DNA of 64,000 bases from Nonomuraea glycinis (GTDB lineage Bacteria > Actinomycetota > Actinomycetes > Streptosporangiales > Streptosporangiaceae): positions 146,634-210,633 of the forward strand of contig NZ_BMNK01000011.1 of assembly GCF_014646515.1 (NCBI RefSeq), read 5' to 3'. The translations under genes were made by a program, and so were the position numbers. The notes beneath the pieces are model-generated. The model made no database searches. It saw only the letters and a program-made list of their open reading frames with translations, and was not told the DNA's origin. Positions within the stretch are counted from its first letter, which is position 1. Each line of letters starts with the position of its first letter. Of the stretch, positions 44,611 to 52,282 are shown one piece after another.

Positions 44611-45669
44611 TCAGGCCCGCCCCGCGCGGGCACGCTGGGTGGCGGTGATCCAGCGCGCCAGCAGTGCCGTGGCGGCCCCCGTGTCGACGGCCTCCGCCGC
44701 CTGCTTGCAGGCCTGGGCCAGGGCGGGGGTGAGCTCGTCGGCGGGCGGGGCGCCGCCGGTGGCCACCAGGGCGGCGGCGGCGTTGAGCAGCACGATGTCC
44801 CTGACCGGGCCGGTCTCGCCGGACAGGACGGCGCGGGCCACGGCGGCGTTGTGCGGGGCGTCGCCGCCGCGCAGGTCCGCGGGGTCGCAGTAGGGGATGT
44901 CGAGGTCGGCGGGGTCGAGGCGGGTGCGCCCGACCGTGCCGCGGCGTACGACGTGGATGGTGGACGGGCCGGAGGTGGTGAGCTCGTCAAGGCCGTCGTC
45001 GCCCCGGAAGACCAGGGCGGACGCGCCGCGTTCGGCCAGGACTCCGGCGATCACGGCCGCCATGGTCTCGTGGTAGACGCCGACCGCCTGGGCGGCGGGG
45101 AGCGCCGGGTTGGTGAGCGGGGCCAGGAAGTTGAAGACGGTGGGGATGCCGAGCTGGCGCCGGGCGCGGGAGGCGTGCTTGAGCGCCGGGTGGAAGGTGG
45201 GGGCGAAGCAGAAGGTGATGCCCACCTCCTCGGCGACCCGGGCGACGGCGGCCGGGGGCAGGTCGATGGCGACGCCCAGCTCCTCCAGGACGTCGGCGGC
45301 GCCGGTGGTGGAGGAGGCGGCGCGGCCGCCGTGCTTGACGACCTTGGCGCCGGCCGCCGCGGCGACGATGGCGGCCATGGTGGAGATGTTGACGGTGTTC
45401 GCGCGGTCGCCGCCGGTGCCGACGAGGTCCACGGTGTCGCCGGGGATCCTGATCGCGGAGGTGCCGGCCAGCAGGCCGTCGGCCAGGCCCGCGACCTCGG
45501 CGATGGTCTCGCCCTTGGCCCGCAGGGCGACGGCGAAGGCGGCGATCTGGGCGTCCGTCGCGGTGCCCGACATGATCTGGGACATGGCCCAGGCCGCCTG
45601 GCCGGAGGTGAGGGCCTCGCGATCGAGGAGCGTGGCGAGCAGGGTGGCCCAAGTGGTCGTGCCGGTCAT
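44611..45669 (-). CDS. trpD: Anthranilate phosphoribosyltransferase
   Basis: 352 residues. LVGTGGDRANTVNISTMAAI binds PRPP; KHGGRAASSTTGAADVLEEL and FCFAPTFHPAL follow. It joins anthranilate to PRPP, the second step of Trp synthesis. It stands alone, away from other trp genes, and is preceded by a leader peptide with two adjacent Trp codons and a terminator, so it has its own attenuation control. Confidence 0.96.
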   Translation of the reverse strand: MTGTTTWATLLATLLDREALTSGQAAWAMSQIMSGTATDAQIAAFAVALRAKGETIAEVAGLADGLLAGTSAIRIPGDTVDLVGTGGDRANTVNISTMAAIVAAAAGAKVVKHGGRAASSTTGAADVLEELGVAIDLPPAAVARVAEEVGITFCFAPTFHPALKHASRARRQLGIPTVFNFLAPLTNPALPAAQAVGVYHETMAAVIAGVLAERGASALVFRGDDGLDELTTSGPSTIHVVRRGTVGRTRLDPADLDIPYCDPADLRGGDAPHNAAVARAVLSGETGPVRDIVLLNAAAALVATGGAPPADELTPALAQACKQAAEAVDTGAATALLARWITATQRARAGRA

Positions 45670-45722
45670 GTGACGCCCTTTCGGTGTGTCGAGTGCTCGA
45701 CGGGCGTCCTGCTGATGCCGGC

Positions 45723-45790
45723 GGCCGCCTCGTCGAGGCGGCCAGGATGCGTACGCGCGCTGGTGGGACCGCCTAGAGGGCGGGCCACCA
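45723..45790 (-). promoter_or_regulatory. trp attenuator upstream of trpD
   Basis: On the minus-strand RNA, the Trp codons UGGUGG (45790-45785) plus CCGCC pair with GGCGG and CCACCA (to 45761), giving a 1:2 hairpin with the leader stop in its loop. AGGCGG (45774-45769) can instead pair with CCGCCU of segment 3. Segment 3:4 forms a perfect 9-bp stem GGCCGCCTC/GAGGCGGCC (45743-45723, loop GAC). Stalling at Trp codons would free segment 2 to block the 3:4 terminator. No U-tract follows, as is common in high-GC genomes. Confidence 0.85.
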
Positions 45791-45811
45791 ACGGGACGGA
45801 TACGCGTTCAT
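45773..45811 (-). CDS. trpL: trp leader peptide
   Basis: 12 residues: MNAYPSRWWPAL, with adjacent Trp codons at positions 8 and 9. It ends 103 bp before trpD and its stop overlaps the attenuator. TACCGT, a -10-like element, lies 7 nt before the ATG, so the transcript may start at the ATG. Too short for normal gene callers. Confidence 0.85.
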   Translation of the reverse strand: MNAYPSRWWPAL

Positions 45812-45934
45812 GCCCCGTACGGTATCAGCGTCAAGGAGATTCCCCTTCCAGGAGTCGGGCACACATGGCGCGTCGCTGATTTATGTCGGTGGCAGCCATG
45901 CGTCACGGGCCGGCCTGCGCCTAGGGTCGGATGC

Positions 45935-46687
45935 ATGGCGAAGGAGCTGACTGGACGTACCGCACTGGTGACGGGGGCGGGGAGCGGCATCGGTGCGGCC
46001 TGCGCCCGGCGATTGGCCGCGGACGGGGCCAGGGTGCTGGTGGTCGACCGGCAGGGCGAGGCGGCGGCGAAGGTGGCGGCGGAGGTCGGCGGGCTGGCCG
46101 TGGTGACCGACCTGAGCGCGCCCGGGTTCGCCGACGGGCTGCCGGACGAGCCCGTGGACATCGTGGTGAACAATGCCGGATTCCAGCATGTGGCGCCGAT
46201 CGAGGAGTTCCCGCCGGAGGTGTTCGCCACCATCCTCAAGGTCATGGTGGAGGCTCCGTTCCTGATCGCGCGGCGGGTGCTGCCGGGGATGTACGCCCGG
46301 GGGTGGGGACGGATCGTCAACATCTCCTCCGTCCATGGATTGCGCGCTTCGCCGTATAAATCGGCTTATACGACGGCGAAGCATGCGCTGGAGGGGTTCT
46401 CCAAGACGCTGGCGCTCGAAGGGGCACCGCACGGCGTGACCTCCACCTGCGTGTGCCCCGCCTATGTGCGGACGGCGCTGGTCGAGGGGCAGATCGCGGA
46501 CCAGGCCAGGATGCACGGCATCGGCGCGGACGAGGTCGTCGCGGACATCATGCTGGCGCCGGCGGCGATCAAGCGGCTGATCGAGCCCGAGGAGGTGGCC
46601 GAGCTCGTCGCCTATCTGTGCGGCCCCAGCGGCTCGTTCATCACCGGCGTGTCCCTGCCCGTCGACGGCGGCTGGACGGCTCGATAG
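45935..46687 (+). CDS. 3-hydroxybutyrate dehydrogenase-like SDR
   Basis: 250 residues. NAD site VTGAGSGIGAACARRLA; catalytic Ser in NISSVHGLRASPYKSAYTTA with YxxxK; VNNAGFQHVAPIEEFPPEV matches D-3-hydroxybutyrate dehydrogenases. It would oxidise 3-hydroxybutyrate to acetoacetate, in PHB or ketone-body use. TAGGGT lies 7 nt before ATG, suggesting a leaderless mRNA. Its stop shares one base with the following regulator start (TAGTG). Confidence 0.88.
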   Translation: MAKELTGRTALVTGAGSGIGAACARRLAADGARVLVVDRQGEAAAKVAAEVGGLAVVTDLSAPGFADGLPDEPVDIVVNNAGFQHVAPIEEFPPEVFATILKVMVEAPFLIARRVLPGMYARGWGRIVNISSVHGLRASPYKSAYTTAKHALEGFSKTLALEGAPHGVTSTCVCPAYVRTALVEGQIADQARMHGIGADEVVADIMLAPAAIKRLIEPEEVAELVAYLCGPSGSFITGVSLPVDGGWTAR

Positions 46688-48522
46688 TGGTCAGGCGCTT
46701 CCTCGAACTGCTCGCCCGGCAGGCCTCGGCGGTCGAGTTCGAGGGGCCCATCATCGAGGCCAGGGCCGCCGGGGCCGATCCGGCGGCCGTGGAGGAGTTG
46801 GAGCTCGCCAAGGTCGAGGCGCTCAAGGTGCGGGCGCTGCTGCGGCGCCGGGCCAGGCGCGAGGCCGAGCTGTCGGCCCTCTACGACACCGCGGGCGACC
46901 TGTCGGCGCTGCGCGACGTGGACGCGGTGCTGGAGGCGATCGTGCACCGGGCCCGGCGGCTGCTGGCCACCGACACCGCCTACCTCACGCTGCACGACCC
47001 CGCCCGCGGCGACACGTACATGCGGGTGACCGACGGCTCGATCTCGGCCAAGTTCAGGTCGCTCAGGCTGGCCATGGGGGCAGGGCTCGGCGGGCTGGTC
47101 GCGCAGACGGCGGTGCCGTACACGACGGTCGACTACTTCGACGACGCGCGCTTCCGCCACAAGCACGACATCGACGAGGCCGTCATCGAGGAGGGCCTGG
47201 TCGCGATCCTCGGCGTGCCGCTGCGGCTGGGCCAGCGGGTGATCGGCGTGCTGTTCGCCGCCAACCGCAGCGCCAGGCCCTTCGCGCAGGAGGAGGTGTC
47301 GCTGCTGGCGAGCCTGGCCGCGCACGCCGCCGTGGCGCTCGACAACGCCCGGCTGCTGCAGGAGACCAGGAACGCGCTGGAGGAGCTCTCCCGGGCGCAC
47401 TCCACCGCCCGGGAGCACGCCGAGGCGGTGGAGCGGGCCGCGACGGCCCACGACCGGATGACCTCGCTGGTGCTGCGGGGCGGCGGCATCGAGGACGTGG
47501 CCGCCGTCGTGACGGACGTGCTCGGTGGGTCGCTGGCCGTCCTCGACGACCTCGGCAGGCCGCTCACCGGCGACGCGGGCGAGCTGGACGCCGGCGTGTC
47601 CGAGGCCGCGCAGGCGTCCAGGGCGCTGGGCCGTACCGTGCGCAAGGGCGACCTGCGGATCGCGTCGGTGGACGTCGGCGGGGAGCCGCTCTGCACGCTG
47701 GTCCTGCGCAGCGACGACGCCGACGAGCGCATCCTGGAGCGGGCCGCGCTGGTGTGCGCGCTGCTGCTGCTGTTCCGCAGGAGCGTCGCGGAGGCGGAGG
47801 GACGGGTACGCGGCGAGCTGCTCGACGACCTGATCTCCCGGCCGGACTCGCCCGGCCTGCACGACCGGGCCCGCAGGCTGGGCGTCGACCTGTCCGCGCC
47901 GCACGTCGTGGTGGTGGTCAGGCACGACGGGCAGCGCGAGCGGGCGGCGTTCTGGGCCTCTTCTGAGGCGGCCGTCCGGCACGGGCTGGCCGCCGGCCGG
48001 GCCGGTGAGGTGGTGCTGCTGCTGCCCGGCGTGCGCGCCGGCGACCTCGCCCGCCGGGTCGCCGCCGAGCTGAGCGCGTCGCTGCGCGCCCCGGCCACGG
48101 CGGGCGCGTCGCAGGCCGGCGACGTGGCCACCGCCTACCACGAGGCACGCCGCTGCGCGGAGGCGCTCATCGCGCTCGGCCGCGCGGGCGACGGGGCGAG
48201 CGCCGCCGAGCTGGGCTTCGTCGGCCTGCTCATCGGCGAGGGCCGCGACGTGCGCGGCTTCGTCGGCTCGGTGCTCGGCCCGGTCATCGACTACGACACC
48301 CAGCGGGGCACCGCGCTGGGCGCGACGCTGACCGCCTACTTCGGCTGCGGAGGCTCGCCGTCGCGCACGGCCGAGGCCATGCACATCCACGTCAACACCG
48401 TCACGCAGCGCCTCGACAGGATCGGCAAGCTGCTCGGCGACGGCTGGCAGGAGCCCGAGCGGGCGCTGGAGATCCAGCTCGCGCTCCGCCTGCACCGGCT
48501 GGGCCACACAGCTTCCCCATAG
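46687..48522 (+). CDS. GAF-domain PucR-type transcriptional regulator
   Basis: 611 residues from GTG 46687. GAF domain ~85-230 (LDAVLEAIVHRARRLL-like, ending LAAHAAVALDNARLLQETRN), a central region, and a PucR C-terminal HTH (LTAYFGCGGSPSRTAEAMHI, HVNTVTQRLDRIGKLL). It overlaps the dehydrogenase gene and probably activates it in response to a small molecule bound by GAF. Some relatives regulate hydroxybutyrate or polyester use. Confidence 0.88.
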   Translation: MVRRFLELLARQASAVEFEGPIIEARAAGADPAAVEELELAKVEALKVRALLRRRARREAELSALYDTAGDLSALRDVDAVLEAIVHRARRLLATDTAYLTLHDPARGDTYMRVTDGSISAKFRSLRLAMGAGLGGLVAQTAVPYTTVDYFDDARFRHKHDIDEAVIEEGLVAILGVPLRLGQRVIGVLFAANRSARPFAQEEVSLLASLAAHAAVALDNARLLQETRNALEELSRAHSTAREHAEAVERAATAHDRMTSLVLRGGGIEDVAAVVTDVLGGSLAVLDDLGRPLTGDAGELDAGVSEAAQASRALGRTVRKGDLRIASVDVGGEPLCTLVLRSDDADERILERAALVCALLLLFRRSVAEAEGRVRGELLDDLISRPDSPGLHDRARRLGVDLSAPHVVVVVRHDGQRERAAFWASSEAAVRHGLAAGRAGEVVLLLPGVRAGDLARRVAAELSASLRAPATAGASQAGDVATAYHEARRCAEALIALGRAGDGASAAELGFVGLLIGEGRDVRGFVGSVLGPVIDYDTQRGTALGATLTAYFGCGGSPSRTAEAMHIHVNTVTQRLDRIGKLLGDGWQEPERALEIQLALRLHRLGHTASP

Positions 48523-48561
48523 CGTGTGGATTCCGGCCCCATAGGGGGAGACCCGGGTGGG

Positions 48562-50580
48562 TCAGTCCTTGAGGTAACGATGCTTGCCCGCGCGGGCCAG
48601 CCGCACCAGGTGCCGCGCGCCGGGCAGGCGGCGGCCCAGGCGGTGCAGGACGGTGTCGCGGCCCATGGGCGAGCGCCGCTGCGGGGTGACCGCGCTGCTC
48701 GGGCACACCTCGACCCGCCCCCGGCGCATCTCCAGCGCGAAGCGCAGCCCGATCTCCTCCTCCGTGCTGCGCAGCGACGGCAGCCAGGCGCCGGGGCCGA
48801 GGGTGTCGCGGCCCGCCATCCGGCGCTTGACCGGCACCTTGGCCACGAGCTGGCCGGCCATCTTGCCCGGCACCCCGGCCTCGACCAGCGCGGGCGCCGA
48901 CACCTCGCGGGGCCGCCGCCCGGCGCCGCGCAGCACCAGCTCCAGCGGCGGCCCGCCGCTCGGCGGCACGTACGGCACGGGCAGCACCACGAACAGGTGC
49001 TCCTCCACCAGCTTGGCCCGCACCCCGGGGGACACCAGGGCGATCGACTCGGTGAACGAGCGCGGCTCGACGGCCAGGCCGAGCTGACCGTCGTCGGTCC
49101 AGCACGGCACCACCAGCCGCATCCTGGGCCGCTGGGCGAGCACGCCCAGGCAGTTGAGCGGGCCGTCCGTCCGCCGCACCCGGCTCCTGGCCTGGTAGGC
49201 GCCGCCGAACATGCGTACGTGCACCTCCCACTGGCCGGGCCTGAGCGGCTCGCCCTGGGCGGCCGCGATCACGTCCATCCTGGCCTCCCCGGTGATCCGA
49301 ACGCGGGCGTGCCGGCGTCCCTCCGGCACCCGTTCGACCTGGTACGCCACCGGAAGGAAGTGCACGTCCCCGGTCTCCGCATGCCGTACGTAGACCTCGA
49401 TGCGGGCGCGTTCGACGGAGTCGGTGACGTCGGTGACGTGGTCCGGCAGCAGCTTGGCGTCGATGGCCCGCGGCGGCTTCCAGTACAGGCGCTCGCCGTC
49501 GGTGCGGAACCGGTCGGGCCTGCCGTCCCCGCCCAGCACCTCGACGGCCAGCCCGAGCACCAGGACGTGCGCGTCCCAGCGGACCTCGGTCAGGTCGGCG
49601 CGCAGCCCCGCCCGCCGTGAGGAGTTGGCCAGCATGACGAGCTGGTCCAGCCGCCCGGCGCGGATCAGCGTGGCGATGGCCCTGAGCTGAACCGGCAGGT
49701 AGCGGTCGAGCCGGTCGGGGAAACGCTCGCCGACCAGGTCCTGGATCATCCGGAAGTAGGCGCCCCGGTCGATGGAGGAGCTCGCGAACGCGGTGGTGAG
49801 GAAGGGCCGCAGTACGGCGGTGCGCAGCCAGTGGGCGTACATGCGGTCGCGCTGGCGGCCCTCCCCGACGTAGGCGTCGATGTGGCCGAGCAGCGCCCGC
49901 AGCTCCCGTACGGTGGTGCGCGGGTTCTCCTCGATCACGGTGCGCTCGCCGAGGTGGCAGCAGACGTGCTCGGCCAGCACGGCGATGACCTTGGCCTGCA
50001 GGTAGGCCCGCATCACGAAGTCCTGCTCGGCGATGGGCCCGCCGGGCACGGCGAAGCCGAGCTCGTGCTCCTCAAGGAAAGCGCGGCGGTAGAGCTTGTG
50101 CGGCGTGAGCAGGCTGAGCAGCCGGTCGCGCAGGATGTCGGCGCGGGCCTTGCTGCGGTCGAACGCGGTCATCGGCGCGCCGCCGTCGCGCGCCAGGCGG
50201 CCGACGAGCACGTCGGCGTCGGTCTCGGCAGCCCGCTCGTGCATCCGCTCCAGCGCGTCCCGCTCCAGCCTGTCGTACTGGTCGAGCAGGTAGACGTAGT
50301 CGCCCCTGGCCGACGCCAGGCCGACGTTGCGCCCGCGCATCGGTGATCCTGTGTGCGGCAGGTGCAGCACCCGCACGTTGCGGCGGACGGCCGCGACGGT
50401 GTCGAGCCGCTCGGCGACCCCGTCGGTGGACCCGTCGTCGACGAAGATCACTTCATAGTCGTCCGCCGGAAGGGTCTGCTCCAGCGTGGAGCGGATGCAC
50501 GCATCGGCGCGATCCCCCGGGTTGTGGACATTGACGATCACACTGACCTTCACACCCATGCCGCCAGCGTGCGCGGTCAT
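48562..50580 (-). CDS. Family 2 glycosyltransferase with large C-terminal region
   Basis: 672 residues (start at ATG 50580 or 50559, MGVKVSV). GT-A core: VSVIVNVHNPGDRADACIRS, EVIFVDDGSTDG, RGRNVGLASARGDYVYLLDQ (DxD-like LLDQYD) and AEQDFVMRAY. The ~370-residue C-terminal part is beta-rich with no known domain, as in TarS/TarP-like or capsule transferases. No TM, so it would act at the membrane surface on polymer or teichoic-type acceptors. Basic C-terminus ends HRYLKD. Confidence 0.88.
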   Translation of the reverse strand: MTAHAGGMGVKVSVIVNVHNPGDRADACIRSTLEQTLPADDYEVIFVDDGSTDGVAERLDTVAAVRRNVRVLHLPHTGSPMRGRNVGLASARGDYVYLLDQYDRLERDALERMHERAAETDADVLVGRLARDGGAPMTAFDRSKARADILRDRLLSLLTPHKLYRRAFLEEHELGFAVPGGPIAEQDFVMRAYLQAKVIAVLAEHVCCHLGERTVIEENPRTTVRELRALLGHIDAYVGEGRQRDRMYAHWLRTAVLRPFLTTAFASSSIDRGAYFRMIQDLVGERFPDRLDRYLPVQLRAIATLIRAGRLDQLVMLANSSRRAGLRADLTEVRWDAHVLVLGLAVEVLGGDGRPDRFRTDGERLYWKPPRAIDAKLLPDHVTDVTDSVERARIEVYVRHAETGDVHFLPVAYQVERVPEGRRHARVRITGEARMDVIAAAQGEPLRPGQWEVHVRMFGGAYQARSRVRRTDGPLNCLGVLAQRPRMRLVVPCWTDDGQLGLAVEPRSFTESIALVSPGVRAKLVEEHLFVVLPVPYVPPSGGPPLELVLRGAGRRPREVSAPALVEAGVPGKMAGQLVAKVPVKRRMAGRDTLGPGAWLPSLRSTEEEIGLRFALEMRRGRVEVCPSSAVTPQRRSPMGRDTVLHRLGRRLPGARHLVRLARAGKHRYLKD

Positions 50581-50629
50581 ACATGGAGGGGCGCGACGGC
50601 TTGCCGATTACAGAAGGAAAGCTGACCCG

Positions 50630-51340
50630 CTAGTACCATCCCTTGGCCTGCGAGTGCCCCCATGCCGCGCACGGAGTGCCATAACGGCCCTTGATGTAGC
50701 CCAAGCCCCACTTGATCTGGGTGGCGGCGTTGGTCTGCCAGTCCGCGCCCGCGCTGGCCATCTTGGTGCCGGGCAGGGACTGGGGGATGCCGTAGGCGCC
50801 GGAGTAGCGGTTCATCGCCCGCTCGTTCCAGCCGCTCTCCTTCATCCAGAGCGACTCCAGGCAGCCCCACTGGTCCAGGCCGAACCCGGCCGAGGCCAGC
50901 ATGCTCTTGGCCGTGGCCTTGTTGCTGCCGGGGGACGGGTCGCTGCCGGGCGGGAAGTTGGCGGGCGGGAAGCCGTCGCCGCCCGGCGCCTTCTTCTTGA
51001 TCTCGATCACGTCGAGCGCGTCCTTGCCCTCGCGCGCGGCCTTGAGCTCGGCGGCCTTGTAAGCCTGCGTGGCCGCCTCTTTGAGCGCGTCGGTCTCGGG
51101 GTCCGGCGCGTTGAGGTCACCGCTGGCGAACGCGCCGAGATCCTCCAGCGAGAGCACGTCGCCCTGCGGGGCGTTGGCGTTCTGGATCGCGCGGTTGGCG
51201 ACGTAACCGCCGCCGCCGAAGACGACCACCAAGGACACGGTGATGATCGCTATCTGCTTCAGGGTCAGCCGCGAGCGCCGACGTGTCGGGCGGGAGGCGC
51301 TGCGCGCTGGGCGCTCACTCAACTTCGGGCCTGGGCTCAC
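50630..51340 (-). CDS. Membrane-anchored lytic transglycosylase-like protein
   Basis: 236 residues from GTG 51340. Basic cytoplasmic start, one TM (IAIITVSLVVVFGGGGYVAN), a charged linker (DALDVIEIKKK), and a C-terminal SLT-like domain: WGCLESLWMKESGWNERAMN, AYGIPQSLPGTKMASAG, GRYGTPCAAWGHSQAKGWY. The Glu in KESGW is the likely catalytic residue. The short fold occurs in actinobacterial wall hydrolases (Rpf/resuscitation-type). Divergent from afsQ1; a 20-bp palindrome lies in its 5' region. Confidence 0.85.
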   Translation of the reverse strand: MSPGPKLSERPARSASRPTRRRSRLTLKQIAIITVSLVVVFGGGGYVANRAIQNANAPQGDVLSLEDLGAFASGDLNAPDPETDALKEAATQAYKAAELKAAREGKDALDVIEIKKKAPGGDGFPPANFPPGSDPSPGSNKATAKSMLASAGFGLDQWGCLESLWMKESGWNERAMNRYSGAYGIPQSLPGTKMASAGADWQTNAATQIKWGLGYIKGRYGTPCAAWGHSQAKGWY

Positions 51341-51410
51341 GGTCCATGAGCTTGCCCTGCCTGGGGGGGTACTCCGCAACCGAAACGCGGGATTTACTTT
51401 GCCTTCTGTT

Positions 51411-51430
51411 GGCTAACCTGCAGGTTAGCC
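51411..51430. promoter_or_regulatory. Perfect 20-bp palindrome
   Basis: GGCTAACCTGCAGGTTAGCC, with no loop, lies 71-90 bp upstream of the lytic transglycosylase-like gene. It is a likely operator for a dimeric regulator. Confidence 0.75.
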
Positions 51431-51472
51431 CGGACTTTCCCGATCGTTGTGATTTTGGTCACACTGAGACGA

Positions 51473-51506
51473 CCCTCCCTTCGGGCTCCCGTAACCGAAG
51501 GGAGGG
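51473..51506. other. 12-bp perfect stem-loop in the divergent promoter
   Basis: CCCTCCCTTCGG and CCGAAGGGAGGG separated by a 10-base loop. It is between divergent genes, so not a normal terminator; it could lie in the 5' UTR of the transglycosylase-like gene. Confidence 0.75.
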
Positions 51507-51552
51507 CCGTAACCAGCCTGCCGCAGGGACTTAAGGGCCCCATCCCCGACAG

Positions 51553-51568
51553 GTCACGGTTTCGTGAC
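51553..51568 (+). promoter_or_regulatory. AfsQ1-type box GTnAC-n6-GTnAC
   Basis: GTCAC, six bases, GTGAC, ending 33 bp upstream of the afsQ1 start. This is the published AfsQ1 consensus in Streptomyces, so autoregulation is likely. MtrA binds similar repeats. Confidence 0.7.
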
Positions 51569-51601
51569 ACAACCCGGATATATGAGACATGGACTAATAA
51601 T

Positions 51602-52282
51602 GTGCCCGTGGCTGGCATTCTCCTCGTTGAAGACGACCCCTCCGTACGCACGGCGCTCGAACTTGCGCTGACCAGGCAGGGGCACTCCGTCACGGCCTAC
51701 GCGACGGGCGAGGAGGCTCTGGACCACATCCGCTCCCGCCGTCCCGAGATCGTCATCCTGGACGTCATGCTGCCCGGCATCGACGGCGTGGAGGTGTGCC
51801 GGCGCATCCGCAAGCTCGACCAGCTCCCCGTGATCCTGCTCACCGCGCGGGGCGACGACCTGGACGTGGTGGTCGGCCTGGAGGCCGGCGCCGACGACTA
51901 CGTGGTCAAACCGGTGGAGCCGCGGGTGCTGGACGCCCGCATCCGCGCCATACTGCGCAGGGCCGAATCCGCCGCCTCGGACCGCATCTCGTTCGGCGAC
52001 CTCATGATCGACAGAGGCGCGCTCAAGGTCATGCTGGCCAGCAAGGAGATCCACCTGACGCCCACCGAGCTGCGACTGCTGCTGGAGCTGGTACGCCATC
52101 CCGGCCAGGTGCTCAACCGGCGCTACCTGCTGCGCGCGGTCTGGGACCACACGCACGTCGCGGACTCCCGCCTGGTCGACGCCTGCGTGCAGCGGGTCCG
52201 GGCGAAGATCGAGCCGAGACCGGCGGAGCCGGTGTTCATCCACACCGTGCGCGGCTTCGGCTACCGGTTCAGTCCTCCGTGA
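51602..52282 (+). CDS. afsQ1: OmpR-type response regulator, AfsQ1-like
   Basis: 226 residues from GTG 51602 (or GTG 51608); no ribosome site, so possibly leaderless. Receiver domain with LLVEDDPSVRTALELALTRQ, phospho-Asp in ILDVMLPGIDGVEVCRRIR, and LEAGADDYVVKPVEPRVLDA; winged helix LTPTELRLLLELVRHPGQVL, ending VRGFGYRF. The match to AfsQ1 is close over both domains. AfsQ1 links nitrogen status to antibiotic production in Streptomyces. An AfsQ1 box is in its promoter. Confidence 0.88.
   Translation: MPVAGILLVEDDPSVRTALELALTRQGHSVTAYATGEEALDHIRSRRPEIVILDVMLPGIDGVEVCRRIRKLDQLPVILLTARGDDLDVVVGLEAGADDYVVKPVEPRVLDARIRAILRRAESAASDRISFGDLMIDRGALKVMLASKEIHLTPTELRLLLELVRHPGQVLNRRYLLRAVWDHTHVADSRLVDACVQRVRAKIEPRPAEPVFIHTVRGFGYRFSPP

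Noticed and set aside
46612..48507. 631-codon minus-strand frame
   Set aside because: Mirror of the GAF/PucR regulator.
51341..51600. Possible c-di-AMP (ydaO-type) riboswitch before the transglycosylase-like gene
   Set aside because: A strong stem is present but the conserved core sequences could not be found.
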